Assembly: GCA_938002255.1 (NCBI GenBank)
Contig: CALLAL010000020.1
Coordinates: 17,089 to 81,088 of the forward strand
DNA: 64,000 nucleotides
From: an uncultured bacterium
GTDB taxonomy: Bacteria > Desulfobacterota > BSN033 > UBA1163
Reading direction: 5' to 3'
This document shows positions 35,849-45,667 of this stretch, piece after piece; position 1 is the first letter of the stretch; the number at the start of each line of letters is the position of its first letter. The translations under genes were made by a program, and so were the position numbers. Under the pieces are notes generated by a model. That model had not been told where the DNA came from. It saw only the letters and a list, made by a program, of their open reading frames with translations, and did not search any database.

Positions 35849-36949
35849 TTAATTCTTAAAAAATTTTCTCCAGCCACTTGTTTCTTCTTTTTCTTTTTTG
35901 AGACTGATTTCTTCAAACTCCCGGAGAATTTCTTCTTGCCTTTTTGTAAGATTTTTTGGTGTTTTAATGTATATTTGCGCGATAAGATCTCCTCTCCCTG
36001 GTCCTCTTAATTTAGGAAAGCCTTCACCTTTGATCTTTAATACTTCACCATTCTCAATTCCGCGTGGAATGGTAAGGCTTCTTTTGCCGTTTAAGGTGGG
36101 AATTTCAATCTCGGTTCCTAAGGCCGCTTGAGTAAAACTAATAGGGATTTGACAAACAATGTCATCCCCGTCCCGTACAAAGAATTCGTGGGGTTCTACG
36201 AATAGAAAAACAAAGAGATCTCCTGGAGGGCCTCCGCGTTCTCCTTCTTCACCTTCTCCTCGAATCCTTAACTTTGAACCCGTATCGACTCCTGGTGGTA
36301 TTTTGATTTTGATCTTCTTACTTTTTTTAACCCAGCCTGAACCACGGCACTCTTTACAAGGATAGGGAATGTATTTACCTTCTCCCTGGCAATGACTACA
36401 GGTGGTGCTGATCGTGAAGAATCCCTGGGAACGGACTGTTTGACCGGTTCCTCTGCAACTTGGACATGTAGCTGGAGAAGTCCCTGGCTTTGCCCCTGTA
36501 CCACTGCAAACTTCGCAAACCACCCTCTTAGGAATCTCGATTTCATCCTCCTTTCCGAAGGCAGCGTCATAAAAAGAAATTTTTAAATCATATCTTAAAT
36601 CAGCGCCTTGACGGGGTCTCGCTCGGCGCCGAGATGACGTTCCAAAGCCAAAAAAATCTTCAAAGATATCGCTAAAACTGGTAAAGATATCGTCAAAACC
36701 CCTGAAGCCTGTGAATCCTGTACCTTTTAGGCCTTCAATTCCGTAACGATCGTAAATCTCCCTCTTTTGAGGATCCCTTAAAACCTCATAGGCTTCTGAA
36801 GCGACTTTAAATTTTTCCTCAGCTTCCTTATCCCCCGGATTGCGATCAGGATGGTATTGCATCGCTATTTTTCTATAAGCTTTTTTAATTTCTTCCTCAT
36901 TAGCGCTTCTCGAAACGCCGAGAATTTTATAATAATCTTTGTCTTCCAT
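35849..36949 (-). CDS. dnaJ: Chaperone DnaJ
   Basis: Type I Hsp40 co-chaperone. J domain (1-70) with the HPD motif in [11 protein letters not shown], a Gly/Phe-rich region ([15 protein letters not shown]), four zinc-finger repeats of CxxCxGxG type ([32 protein letters not shown]) and the C-terminal substrate domain. 366 residues. dnaK and grpE are not in the window. Confidence 0.96.
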   Translation of the reverse strand: MEDKDYYKILGVSRSANEEEIKKAYRKIAMQYHPDRNPGDKEAEEKFKVASEAYEVLRDPQKREIYDRYGIEGLKGTGFTGFRGFDDIFTSFSDIFEDFFGFGTSSRRRARPRQGADLRYDLKISFYDAAFGKEDEIEIPKRVVCEVCSGTGAKPGTSPATCPSCRGTGQTVRSQGFFTISTTCSHCQGEGKYIPYPCKECRGSGWVKKSKKIKIKIPPGVDTGSKLRIRGEGEEGERGGPPGDLFVFLFVEPHEFFVRDGDDIVCQIPISFTQAALGTEIEIPTLNGKRSLTIPRGIENGEVLKIKGEGFPKLRGPGRGDLIAQIYIKTPKNLTKRQEEILREFEEISLKKEKEETSGWRKFFKN

Positions 36950-37029
36950 AGGGTATAAGAAGGATAGGGTTTAGGATCAAGGTGTTGAGTTTTATGCCTT
37001 CACCTCAATCGATCGGTCTTAAAAAGTTT

Positions 37030-37368
37030 TTATTTTTCATAATCTTCTAAAATTTTCCCTGTTCTTCCTCTCTCAACAATTTCATCTAATTTAGGACCCA
37101 AATCAACCCCCATCTCCTTCATCCTCTTTTTAGCCCATAATCCAATATTTCTTGAGTCCCGATAGAAATCATCCCCTCTTGGTTTGGATGTATCGAAATT
37201 TGCCAAACGGGATGCCTCAGTCTGATGGACAGAAAAAGATGAGATCAGTTTCCTAAGGGTCTTGCTTCCACAATATTTACATTTAATATTTCTTTCTTCA
37301 CGAAGATTAAGCAATAAATGACTGAATTCCTTTTGGCAACGATGACAACGGTATTCATAAATAGGCAT
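37030..37368 (-). CDS. FmdB-family zinc ribbon protein
   Basis: 112 residues. The N-terminal 45 hold the FmdB/CxxC ribbon: MPIYEYRCHRCQKEF and KCKYCGSKTLRKLISSF. The remainder is charged and ends KILEDYEK. FmdB proteins are putative regulators; the function is not settled. It overlaps nothing and follows a small hypothetical by two bases, so the two are cotranscribed. Confidence 0.88.
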   Translation of the reverse strand: MPIYEYRCHRCQKEFSHLLLNLREERNIKCKYCGSKTLRKLISSFSVHQTEASRLANFDTSKPRGDDFYRDSRNIGLWAKKRMKEMGVDLGPKLDEIVERGRTGKILEDYEK

Positions 37369-37370
37369 AT

Positions 37371-37607
37371 TTACTTTCCCTTAACAGTTTTCTTCTTTCC
37401 ATCTTTCAGGGAAGAAGAACTTTCTTTTTTGGAAGAGGTTTCCTGTTCATCAGAAGTTAACTCATCTTCATCAGGGTTAAAAATCTTCTCACTGACATCA
37501 GGGAGCTTAGCAAGATAGGCTTGATAATCTTTCAAGGTGATAACCCCATTTTTGATGTTTCGTTCAATATTTCGTTTATCAAATTTTTTGCCCTCATCAA
37601 TGTGCAT
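37371..37607 (-). CDS. Small hypothetical protein upstream of the FmdB gene
   Basis: 78 residues from ATG 37605-37607, which has AAAGGAG at good distance; an ATG seven codons earlier lacks one. The N-terminal half (IERNIKNGVITLKDYQAYLAKLPDVSEKIFN) is predicted helical, the rest is an acidic then Ser/Lys-rich, probably disordered tail ending in basic residues. I do not recognise a family. A promoter lies at 37653-37681. Confidence 0.75.
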   Translation of the reverse strand: MHIDEGKKFDKRNIERNIKNGVITLKDYQAYLAKLPDVSEKIFNPDEDELTSDEQETSSKKESSSSLKDGKKKTVKGK

Positions 37608-37652
37608 ATCGAACTCCTTTAATCTCATTACCTATTTAATGGTTCAACAAAT

Positions 37653-37681
37653 AAAATAGCATAATTCATTACCCCCTTCAA
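37653..37681 (-). promoter_or_regulatory. Probable sigma-70 promoter for the small hypothetical/FmdB genes
   Basis: Minus-strand TTGAAG (37681-37676), a 17-base spacer and TATTTT (37658-37653). Confidence 0.5.
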
Positions 37682-37770
37682 GATGTTTTGTAACGCTCTG
37701 TTATTTAATGTGAATTTAAATTAGACGTTGAACATAGGTAACTCGCTTAATATAAATTTGTACAAAATTG

Positions 37771-37800
37771 TTGACAAATGACAAAAATGTTTATAATAAT
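37771..37800 (+). promoter_or_regulatory. Sigma-70 promoter for the ketosynthase gene
   Basis: TTGACA (37771-37776) with AATAAT at an 18-base spacing (37795-37800) or TATAAT at 15 bases (37792-37797). It precedes the chosen ATG at 37841 and overlaps the first in-frame ATGs, arguing against them. Confidence 0.7.
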
Positions 37801-37840
37801 AATTTTTAAAAATTTTCATGAGTTAGGAAAAAGGAGAACT

Positions 37841-39079
37841 ATGGAAAAGAGAAGAGTTGTTGTGACTGGAATAGGAGTTGTGGCACCCAATGGTATCGGA
37901 ATTGATCCTTTCTGGGATTCCTTAGTTCATGGAAGGTCAGGTATCAAAACTATTGAATTTTTTGATACATCTTCATACGCATGCAAAGTGGCCGGACATG
38001 TAGATGAATTTAATCCCGCCGATTATGTAAGCCCTAAAAATGTAAGGAGAATGGATCGCTTTTCACAATTTGGGGTTGCCTGTTCAAAATTGGCTTTAAC
38101 AGATTCAAACATTGACTTGGATGAAATAGAACATGATCGCATAGGTATTTCCGTCGGTTCCTCGGTTGGAGGCAATCCTCAGGCAGAAGATCAATATGCC
38201 ATATTCTTAGAAAAAGGTTTAAACAGAGTTAATCCTCTTTTAAGTACTAGATTTTTTATTGGATCCTGTATGAATAATATTTGTATGGAACTTGGTATTC
38301 ATGGTCCGTGTTTTTCCATATCCACAGGATGTGCTACTGGTGCTGACAATATAGGTATTGCCTTCGATATGATTAGAGGGGGGAAATTAGATTTAATGCT
38401 AACTGGTGCTGTTGAGACACCATTGTCTCCACTCACGTTCGGTTCCTTCTCCATCATCGGTATTTTGACAACCCAAAATGAACCGCCTCATGGCACTCCT
38501 AAACCTTTTGACAGATATAGGGATGGAATTGTATTAAGCGAAGGTGGAGCTGTATTAGTTTTGGAAGAACTTCAGCATGCCATGAAAAGGCAAGCAAAAA
38601 TATATGCTGAGATCGTAGGCTTTGCAACCACACATGATGGCTACCATTTAACTCAACCTGCTCCAGATGGAGCGCAAGCTGAAAGAGCCATAGAAATGGC
38701 TTTGCAGGATGGTGGTGTTCAAATAGAAGAGGTCGATTATATTTGCGCACATGGATCAGGAACAATCCTCAATGATAGAATTGAAAGTATGATTATCAAG
38801 AGAATGTTTTATCATGATTCAAAGGAAATTCTTGTAAGTTCTATTGAATCTATGATAGGGCATCCTTTAGGAGCTGCCGGGGCCTTAAAAATTGCTTCTG
38901 CTGCTTGTGCTATTCATTATGGAATCATCCCTCCAACAATTAATTACGAGCATCCTGATCCCGAATGTGATCTCAATTATGTGCCCAATAAGTCCATAAA
39001 AAAAGAATTAAGTGTTGTCGTTTCTAATTCCTTTAGCTTTGGCGGTAAAAATTCCGTCATCGTCTTAAGGAAAGTTTAA
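37841..39079 (+). CDS. Stand-alone beta-ketoacyl-ACP synthase (FabF-like)
   Basis: 412-residue condensing enzyme of the KAS II type. VVVTGIGVVAPNGIG opens the protein; the nucleophile Cys is in STGCATGADNIG, the two His are in CAHGSGTILND and IGHPLGAAGALK, and NSFSFGGKNSVIVLRK closes it. All three catalytic residues are present, but the second His motif has Pro in place of the common Thr, as in a divergent branch. AAGGAG precedes the ATG. No acyl carrier protein or other fatty acid gene is next to it, and its codons look more AT-rich than those of neighbours. It could serve a special lipid or polyketide. Confidence 0.87.
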   Translation: MEKRRVVVTGIGVVAPNGIGIDPFWDSLVHGRSGIKTIEFFDTSSYACKVAGHVDEFNPADYVSPKNVRRMDRFSQFGVACSKLALTDSNIDLDEIEHDRIGISVGSSVGGNPQAEDQYAIFLEKGLNRVNPLLSTRFFIGSCMNNICMELGIHGPCFSISTGCATGADNIGIAFDMIRGGKLDLMLTGAVETPLSPLTFGSFSIIGILTTQNEPPHGTPKPFDRYRDGIVLSEGGAVLVLEELQHAMKRQAKIYAEIVGFATTHDGYHLTQPAPDGAQAERAIEMALQDGGVQIEEVDYICAHGSGTILNDRIESMIIKRMFYHDSKEILVSSIESMIGHPLGAAGALKIASAACAIHYGIIPPTINYEHPDPECDLNYVPNKSIKKELSVVVSNSFSFGGKNSVIVLRKV

Positions 39080-39090
39080 CTTTTAATGCC

Positions 39091-41235
39091 ATGAATCCAC
39101 TTTCCCTTTCTGCCTTTTTTACAGCAGCAACAAGTTTGGTTCTTGGAGGATTAGTTTTTGTAAAAAAAGGAAGAGATAAAATTTCCGTTACCTATGCTTT
39201 ATTAAATTTAAGTTTCTTTATGTGGGTTTTTGGAATCGGAATGGAAATTATTGCGCCCAATAAATATTGGGGGTTTTTCTGGAACCGATGGTTATACTCT
39301 GGTGCAATTTTTATCCCTACATTTTATCTTCAGTTTATACATTTTTATCTTCGTCGGATAAAAAAAGAAATCCTAATTTTTTGCTATATTGTATCCATCA
39401 TCTTCTTCTTTTTTAACTTTACACCTTTCTTTGTAAAAGATTTAATCCCCAAAGGCTCCTTCAATTATGCCTCTGTCCCAGGCATTCTATTTCCCTTTTT
39501 TGTTCTTTTTTTCTTCCTAACTATTGCATATTCCTTTTATATTATTATTCAAGTTTACAAGAATTCAATAGGGGTTCAAAGAAATCAGGCGAAATTTCTG
39601 CTCCTGTCTTCGATTATTGGTTTCTCGGGGGGATCGACCAATTTTTTATTGGTGTTCGAGTTTCTATATATCCCACCCATCGGAAACTACTTCATAGCAT
39701 TAGGGCTTTTCATTTTATTCTATCATATTATCAGGCATCGAGATATCAACATTGTGCTGACGAAAGGGACAACCTATTTTATTATAGGATTACTGCTTCT
39801 CTTACCCTCAATAGCTCTCATCACAATTGGACAGAAATATTTTTTTGGGCGAATGGATTATCTTTTTTCTATCATTGTTTTTTCTATTATTCTATTGGTT
39901 ACTACTTGCTTTCCTAAAATAAAGCCTTTTACAGAGAAGATCATAGAACAATTTCTTTTTAAAGATCGTTACAATTATCGGGATACATTAGGCCAGTTCA
40001 GTAAAGCCATGGTGAACATCCTTGACCTTGGATCTCTTTCAAAGAGAATCATTGAGACCATGACTCAGACCTTAGGGGCGGATAAAGCCTCCCTCTTCTT
40101 GTTGAATGACGAAAGGGGAGGATTCGAGCTATTCGAATCAAAGAATATCACTTTCTCCTCCCCATCCCCTCTTCTTCCCAAAGAAGCACCTCTTCCTGCT
40201 TACTTACAAAAGATGAAAGAGATTATCGTCAAGGAAATGCTGGCTAAAGGCATCAAAATTCCTGATTTAAAAAAAGTCACTGAACAAATGGATGAGCTTG
40301 CAGCAGAGGTCAGTATCCCATTGATTTCGAAAAGACAGCTCGTTGGAATTATCAATCTCAGTCATAAATTTAACAAAGATATGTATTACCAAGAGGATAT
40401 TGATCTCCTGACGACCCTGGCCAATCAAACGGCGATTGCCATTGAAAATGCAAGGCTTTACGAAGATTTAAAAAAATCAAAATCCTATGTCCGGAGAGCG
40501 GATCGTCTTGCTTCTCTCGGAACCCTGACCGCAGGCCTTGCCCATGAGATCCGAAATCCACTGGTCGCTATTAAGACCCTCACCCAATTGCTCCCAGAGC
40601 GCCTGGAAGATGAAGAATTCCGAAGCCACTTTCTGAGTATCGCCTCTGGAGAAGTAGAGAGAATCTCTCATTTAGTGAATGAACTCCTTGATTTTGCAAG
40701 ACCATCAAACCCAAAATTGGAATTTGAGGACATCAATAGTATCCTGGATGGAATGATTCTTCTGGTTTCCACGGAGAGCAAAAAAAAGCATATCCAAATC
40801 CAAAAACAGTATCTCCCTGATTTACCCCCCGTCAAAGTAGATCGAGAGCAGATCAAACAAGTTTTCCTAAATATTCTGTTAAATGCCATTGATGCGACTC
40901 CAGAAAATGGAACCCTTACGGTGAAGACTCGTTCCTTTACTAAGCCAGGTGGAGAGCTATTTCTCCAGGTGGAATTTAAAGATACAGGTTGTGGGATTCC
41001 ACAGGAACATTTAGAGGAGATCTTCAATCCCTTCTTCACGACAAAAACATCGGGAAGCGGTTTGGGTTTGTCCATCTCGAATCAGATTGTTCAGGACCAT
41101 AAGGGATACATCAGTGTCGAGAGTCAAGTAAATCAGGGAACTTCTTTCTTCGTCAATTTACCGGTAGATCAGGATCATCCCAAAAGGAGACGAAGCGATT
41201 TCGAAAGTCAGCAAACTTTTTCTGAACCAAGATGA
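39091..41235 (+). CDS. Multi-TM GAF sensor histidine kinase
   Basis: 714 residues. The first 290 contain about nine hydrophobic segments, resembling the 7TM-type N-terminal sensor of PilS/PrsK-like kinases. A GAF domain lies at about 310-460 (LGADKASLFLLN and LLTTLANQTAIAIENARLY). The HisKA box is GLAHEIRNPLVAIKTLTQLL, and the HATPase has NILLNAIDATPENGT, DTGCGIPQEH, FNPFFTTK and SGLGLSI. The stop overlaps the next gene by four bases. An NtrC-type regulator follows one gene later, so this is probably its kinase. Confidence 0.9.
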   Translation: MNPLSLSAFFTAATSLVLGGLVFVKKGRDKISVTYALLNLSFFMWVFGIGMEIIAPNKYWGFFWNRWLYSGAIFIPTFYLQFIHFYLRRIKKEILIFCYIVSIIFFFFNFTPFFVKDLIPKGSFNYASVPGILFPFFVLFFFLTIAYSFYIIIQVYKNSIGVQRNQAKFLLLSSIIGFSGGSTNFLLVFEFLYIPPIGNYFIALGLFILFYHIIRHRDINIVLTKGTTYFIIGLLLLLPSIALITIGQKYFFGRMDYLFSIIVFSIILLVTTCFPKIKPFTEKIIEQFLFKDRYNYRDTLGQFSKAMVNILDLGSLSKRIIETMTQTLGADKASLFLLNDERGGFELFESKNITFSSPSPLLPKEAPLPAYLQKMKEIIVKEMLAKGIKIPDLKKVTEQMDELAAEVSIPLISKRQLVGIINLSHKFNKDMYYQEDIDLLTTLANQTAIAIENARLYEDLKKSKSYVRRADRLASLGTLTAGLAHEIRNPLVAIKTLTQLLPERLEDEEFRSHFLSIASGEVERISHLVNELLDFARPSNPKLEFEDINSILDGMILLVSTESKKKHIQIQKQYLPDLPPVKVDREQIKQVFLNILLNAIDATPENGTLTVKTRSFTKPGGELFLQVEFKDTGCGIPQEHLEEIFNPFFTTKTSGSGLGLSISNQIVQDHKGYISVESQVNQGTSFFVNLPVDQDHPKRRRSDFESQQTFSEPR

Positions 41236-42803
41236 ACTATCAAGATCTCATTCACTCTCCAATCTTGTCACCCGGTGTAGCCAAGCTGGTTCAACGATGT
41301 GCCCGGAGTAACGTCCCTGTCTTCATCCAAGGGGAACCCGGAACAGGAAAGGAACTGGTTGCCAAATTGATCCATCAGATGGGGGATTGGAACTCTTCTC
41401 TTTTTTATCGAGTGGATTGCCAGCTTCTTCCAGAAGATGGCCTATTCCCCTATCTCTCTTCTCTCCTTGACAAGATCCATTTTATCGAGAAACCCGTTAC
41501 CATCTTTTTAGACGAAGTGGGGCATCTCAGTCCCACCGACCAGCTGAAACTTCTCGAACTGTTGGAAGACCATCTGTTACAGAATGGTCTCGATAAAAAA
41601 CCCATTCAAAATATCAGACTGATTTCATCCTCTTCAGAAAACTTAGAAGGAAAAGTCACCCGAAGGGATTTTTCGAGGAATCTTTACCTCCGTTTGAAAA
41701 TCGTGTCTATTCATGTCCCTCCCTTGCGAGATCGCCCCCAAGAAATACCTGCCATCGCTCGTTATCTCCTCATGGAAAAGATTCGAGAACTTAAGCTTCC
41801 ACAAAAGGAAATTTCTGAAAAAGTCCTTGGGTTGTTGACCGAATATTGGTGGCCAGGGAACCTAAAAGAACTGGAGCAGGTGATTATTCGGGCTGCAATT
41901 TTGTCAGAGGGAGATCACATTATGGAGAAGGACCTGGCGATGGAAAACTCGATGGATAAAAATTCCTTTATCGAATTTATTGAAAAGGCTGAGATGAAAG
42001 CCAAGGCTTCTTCACAGAAAGGATCCTCCCCTCCATCTTCGCCCAATGGATATCCATTACCAGATGCTTCCCTTTTCTTTATCGAACTTGTCCATCGGAT
42101 TAAAAATCCCCTGGTTTCAATCAAGACCTTTACCCAACTTCTGAGGGATAAGTTTAATGACGAAGAATTTAGAAACTATTTCTACCGTATCGTCACCGAG
42201 GATATTGAAAAGATAGACCAAGTCCTCAATGGTCTCCTCAACTATATTAAGATCAGTCATCCCATTGAGAAACGAGATACCATCCATTCCATCCTCGAAG
42301 AGGTTTTGAAACGGTTCAGTCCAGACCTCGAAGCTAAAAAGATCAGAATATTCAAAAGATTTGAGAAAGACCTTCCTGAAACCATTCTCCATGAAGAGCA
42401 ATTAAGATATGTTCTCACTTCTTTAATTCAATATGCCCTGCCCTCTATTCCTGTGAATGGCAGTATCGGAATTCTTACTAAATCGATCGAGCATAACGGA
42501 TTTCATCCAGAAGATAAGGATCAGTCCCCCTCCTTACCAAAGGGGAAAAAGTATATTGAAATATTGATGGTTTTCACTGGCTACAGAAAGCCTCTCGAAT
42601 CTTTTGAACCCCTTTTAGGGATCACCCCTGTCCCCCAGAAGGAGATGGCTGACCTTGAAATTAGACTTCTCAAAGAGATGATTGAAAGGAACCGAGGGAT
42701 GATGACTTATGAAGTCAATGAGAGGAAAATGAGAACCATTATCTCATTGAAGTTACCCCCGGAGAGAAGAAAAGTGATCACCTATCCTTCTACCCCCGGA
42801 TAG
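41232..42803 (+). CDS. AAA+ enhancer-binding-like domain fused to a degenerate histidine kinase
   Basis: 523 residues. The N-terminal half is NtrC-like AAA+: Walker A QGEPGTGKE (33-41), Walker B TIFLDEVGH (90-98), LPPLRDRP-like VPPLRDRPQE and WWPGNLKELEQ. The segment between them is shortened and has no GAFTGA loop, so contact with sigma-54 is unlikely. There is no receiver and no HTH. The C-terminal half has a HisKA box, LVHRIKNPLVSIKTFTQLL (His288), closely similar to that of the kinase just upstream. Its ATPase part has lost the N-box Asn (LTSLIQYAL) and the DxGxG box. It is probably a non-catalytic dimerising partner or phosphotransfer element between the kinase and the NtrC regulator. 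Four-base overlap with the kinase gene. Confidence 0.8.
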   Translation: MNYQDLIHSPILSPGVAKLVQRCARSNVPVFIQGEPGTGKELVAKLIHQMGDWNSSLFYRVDCQLLPEDGLFPYLSSLLDKIHFIEKPVTIFLDEVGHLSPTDQLKLLELLEDHLLQNGLDKKPIQNIRLISSSSENLEGKVTRRDFSRNLYLRLKIVSIHVPPLRDRPQEIPAIARYLLMEKIRELKLPQKEISEKVLGLLTEYWWPGNLKELEQVIIRAAILSEGDHIMEKDLAMENSMDKNSFIEFIEKAEMKAKASSQKGSSPPSSPNGYPLPDASLFFIELVHRIKNPLVSIKTFTQLLRDKFNDEEFRNYFYRIVTEDIEKIDQVLNGLLNYIKISHPIEKRDTIHSILEEVLKRFSPDLEAKKIRIFKRFEKDLPETILHEEQLRYVLTSLIQYALPSIPVNGSIGILTKSIEHNGFHPEDKDQSPSLPKGKKYIEILMVFTGYRKPLESFEPLLGITPVPQKEMADLEIRLLKEMIERNRGMMTYEVNERKMRTIISLKLPPERRKVITYPSTPG

Positions 42804-42856
42804 AAACATTCAATCTAAATGGAAGGGGGGAAAACGTTTAAGATGAGGGAGTAGCA

Positions 42857-44263
42857 ATGGTGGATAAGGAGTTTATGAAAAGTATTTTAGTTGTTGATGA
42901 TGAAGTAGGGGCAAGGGAATCCTTGAAAATGATCCTTAAGAAAGACTACCAGGTCTTTCTTGCCAAGAATGCAGAGGAAGCATTTCGTCAGATGGAAACC
43001 TGTCATCCGGATGTCATCCTGTTGGACCTCATTCTTCCGGATATGGATGGCCTAAGGGTCTTAGAAAAATTGAAACAAACGTTTCCAGATCAGATCGTCA
43101 TCATGATCACGGCCACCAAGACCATCAAAACTGCTGTCGAAGCGATGAAACTCGGCGCCTATGATTATATCACAAAACCTTTTGATGTGGATGAACTCCG
43201 CCTGATCATCCATCGTGCCCTTTCCACCCGAGCCCTTAAAGAAGAGAATCAACGGCTCTGGATGGAAGTGGACCGGAGCTTCGGTTTCGATAATATTATT
43301 GGGAAAAGCAAAGAGATGAAAGAAATCTTTAAAGTAGTCAAACAGGTTGCTGATACCCGATCCACCGTCCTGATTATGGGGGAAAGCGGAACGGGGAAAG
43401 AACTCATTTCCCGTGCCATTCACTACCATAGCCCGCGTAAAAATCATCCTTTCGTCACGATCAACTGCGCAGCGATCCCTGAAACCTTAATCGAAAGCGA
43501 ACTCTTTGGTCACGAAAAAGGGGCTTTTACCAATGCGATCGAGAAAAAGTTAGGACGTTTTGAAATGGCTCATCTGGGAACGCTCTTTCTTGATGAAATC
43601 GGTGAATTGAGTTTAATGACACAAGCAAAGATCCTGAGATTTCTTGAAGAAAAGGAATTTAATCGTGTCGGAGGTTCAAGAACCATCAAGGTTGATGTCC
43701 GACTGATTACAGCGACCAATAAGGATTTGCCACAGCTGGTTAAGCAAGGTCAATTTCGAGAAGATCTCTACTACCGAATCAATGTCGTCCCGATCATTCT
43801 ACCTCCCTTAAGAGAACGGAGAGAGGACATTCCTCTCCTCATTAACCATTTTATCCGAAAGTTTAATGAGGAAAATAAGAAAGAGGTCAAAGGAGTGAGC
43901 CAGGAGGCTTTGGAGTTGTTGTTGAAATACGAGTGGCCAGGGAACGTTCGCGAATTAGAAAATTTAATTGAACGTATCATCGCCCTCACCCAAAACGAAA
44001 TCATTGAGGCGAATGAACTGCCGCTCCCTGTCGTCAACCAATCCAAGACAAATGGTTTAAAAGAGTCCGTTTTAAGTGGGCAGATCTCCTTTTCCAAGGC
44101 AGAGGAGGAATTTGAGAAAGAGATCATTTTGGACGCCCTGAGAAGGGCCAATTTTATCCAGTCCCATGCCGCTGAGATTCTAGGGATTAGCAGACGGATT
44201 CTTAAATATAAGATGGATAAGTTAGGTATCCAGCAGCCAGAACGAACCAAATCTTTTTCTTAA
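42857..44263 (+). CDS. NtrC-family sigma-54-dependent response regulator
   Basis: 468 residues: receiver (1-125; Asp in VILLDLILPDMDG), AAA+ domain (about 145-385) with GESGTGKE, TLFLDEIGE and FREDLYYRI, and a Fis-type HTH ending in QSHAAEILGISRRILKYKMDK. The sigma-54 loop is GAFTNA. GAGGGAG precedes the ATG. It follows the kinase and the EBP/pseudokinase genes and precedes a sigma-54-driven REC-HD-GYP gene, which is a plausible target. Confidence 0.94.
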   Translation: MVDKEFMKSILVVDDEVGARESLKMILKKDYQVFLAKNAEEAFRQMETCHPDVILLDLILPDMDGLRVLEKLKQTFPDQIVIMITATKTIKTAVEAMKLGAYDYITKPFDVDELRLIIHRALSTRALKEENQRLWMEVDRSFGFDNIIGKSKEMKEIFKVVKQVADTRSTVLIMGESGTGKELISRAIHYHSPRKNHPFVTINCAAIPETLIESELFGHEKGAFTNAIEKKLGRFEMAHLGTLFLDEIGELSLMTQAKILRFLEEKEFNRVGGSRTIKVDVRLITATNKDLPQLVKQGQFREDLYYRINVVPIILPPLRERREDIPLLINHFIRKFNEENKKEVKGVSQEALELLLKYEWPGNVRELENLIERIIALTQNEIIEANELPLPVVNQSKTNGLKESVLSGQISFSKAEEEFEKEIILDALRRANFIQSHAAEILGISRRILKYKMDKLGIQQPERTKSFS

Positions 44264-44312
44264 ACTGATTTGATTTACTAAATTTTTTACCCTCTTCCTT
44301 ATCATCACAAAA

Positions 44313-44348
44313 TGTCAATTTTTGTCCATTTTTGAACAATAACTTGTC
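44313..44348 (+). promoter_or_regulatory. Cluster of three TGTC motifs, candidate activator sites
   Basis: TGTC occurs at 44313, 44323 and 44345, spacings of 10 and 22 bases that keep the motifs near the same DNA face, about 105-140 bases before the sigma-54 promoter. This matches the known placement and core sequence of PilR-type sites. Confidence 0.45.
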
Positions 44349-44450
44349 TCTTCCCCTAAACCTTTCTTCAAACCCATAACTTTCTTTTGAAATCTTTTGA
44401 AGATACAAGAAGTTACATATTAAAAAGAATTCGATATGGAAAAATTAGGA

Positions 44451-44466
44451 TGGCAACATTTTTGCT
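44451..44466 (+). promoter_or_regulatory. Sigma-54 promoter for the REC-HD-GYP gene
   Basis: TGGCAA, a 5-base spacer and TTGCT, GG to GC separated by exactly 10 bases, 50 bases before the start codon. Confidence 0.85.
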
Positions 44467-44515
44467 TTAATAATTATCTAATTATTCCGATATGGTCGAT
44501 TGAGAGGTTTAAAGA

Positions 44516-45646
44516 ATGGAGCTTAAAAACAATTCAGCCAATATTTTAATCGTTGATGATGAAATAGGGCCAAGGGAATCTTTAAGAATGATCTTAAAAC
44601 CTCAATACAACATCTACACAGCAGAAAGTGGATATTCCGCCATTCAGATGCTCCGACAGGTCGAAATCGATGTGGTCACCTTGGACCTCAAGATGCCTGG
44701 AATGTCAGGCATCGAGACTTTGAAAGAGATCCGTTTGATTGACCCCGACGTGATGGTCATCATTATTACGGGTTTTGGAACACTCAAAAGTGCCATTGAG
44801 GCGATTCGATATGGCGTGTTCGACTATATCCCGAAACCCTTCAATGTCCCAGAGATTATGTGCATCATTGAGAAGTCCATCCAGAGGCGGAAATTAAATC
44901 TAAAAATCAAAGAACTCTTCAGCCAACCTCCCGATCCTTCTAAGTTACAAGATTCTCTATTTCCTCCCCACCCGATTCCTATCGAAATGAAAAGGGTCAC
45001 GAGCTTTGGAAACGAAAAGGCCCCTGCTTTAGAAAGTCAAAATTGTTTAGAATTTTCAAAGGTTCTTGCTTTTACTCTTGAGGAAAAAGATCCATATACT
45101 TCTGGTCATTCCGAGCGGGTTTGTTATTATGCGGATTTTATTTCGAAAAGACTCGGACTTAACCCAACAGACAGGAATGAAATTCGAATCGCTTCTTACC
45201 TCCATGACATTGGGAAGATAGGTATCAGTAATCGTTTTATCAATAAAAAGGGATCCCTTTCCTCAACCGAATGGGCTATTATCAAACAGCATACCAAAAA
45301 GTCTTTGGAGCTCCTCATTCCTCTCAATCTTTCTCCCGATATCCTCTCATATATTCACCATCACCATGAACGTTATGATGGGACAGGGTACCCGGACGGA
45401 TTAGCGGGAGATCACATTCCCTTGGGAGCGAGAATCATTGCCATAGCTGACGCCTATGATAGCATGACTTCCGATCGTCCCTACCGGAAACCCCTCTCCA
45501 ATGGAGAAGCTAAAAACGAACTCTTGACCAATTCGGGGAAACAATTCGATCCCCAATTGGTTTCGATCTTCCTCGATCTTTTAAAGGAAATGGAAGAGAT
45601 TTTTATGGTCAAGGAACCGGTTAGGCTTCCTTCTCTATCTTACTAA
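44516..45646 (+). CDS. Response regulator with HD-GYP c-di-GMP phosphodiesterase domain
   Basis: 376 residues. Receiver (1-125): ILIVDDEIGPRESL, Asp in VVTLDLKMPG, Lys in YIPKPFN. The HD-GYP domain (about 180-365) shows SGHSERV, YLHDIGKIGI (the HD pair), HHHERYDGTGYPDGL (GYP seen as GTGYP) and ADAYDSMTSDRPYR. All metal and GYP residues are present, so degradation of cyclic di-GMP is expected. This would lower c-di-GMP and tends to favour motility. Transcribed from a sigma-54 promoter together with the next gene. Confidence 0.93.
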   Translation: MELKNNSANILIVDDEIGPRESLRMILKPQYNIYTAESGYSAIQMLRQVEIDVVTLDLKMPGMSGIETLKEIRLIDPDVMVIIITGFGTLKSAIEAIRYGVFDYIPKPFNVPEIMCIIEKSIQRRKLNLKIKELFSQPPDPSKLQDSLFPPHPIPIEMKRVTSFGNEKAPALESQNCLEFSKVLAFTLEEKDPYTSGHSERVCYYADFISKRLGLNPTDRNEIRIASYLHDIGKIGISNRFINKKGSLSSTEWAIIKQHTKKSLELLIPLNLSPDILSYIHHHHERYDGTGYPDGLAGDHIPLGARIIAIADAYDSMTSDRPYRKPLSNGEAKNELLTNSGKQFDPQLVSIFLDLLKEMEEIFMVKEPVRLPSLSY

Positions 45647-45667
45647 AGAATTCACAAGGAGCTTTCT

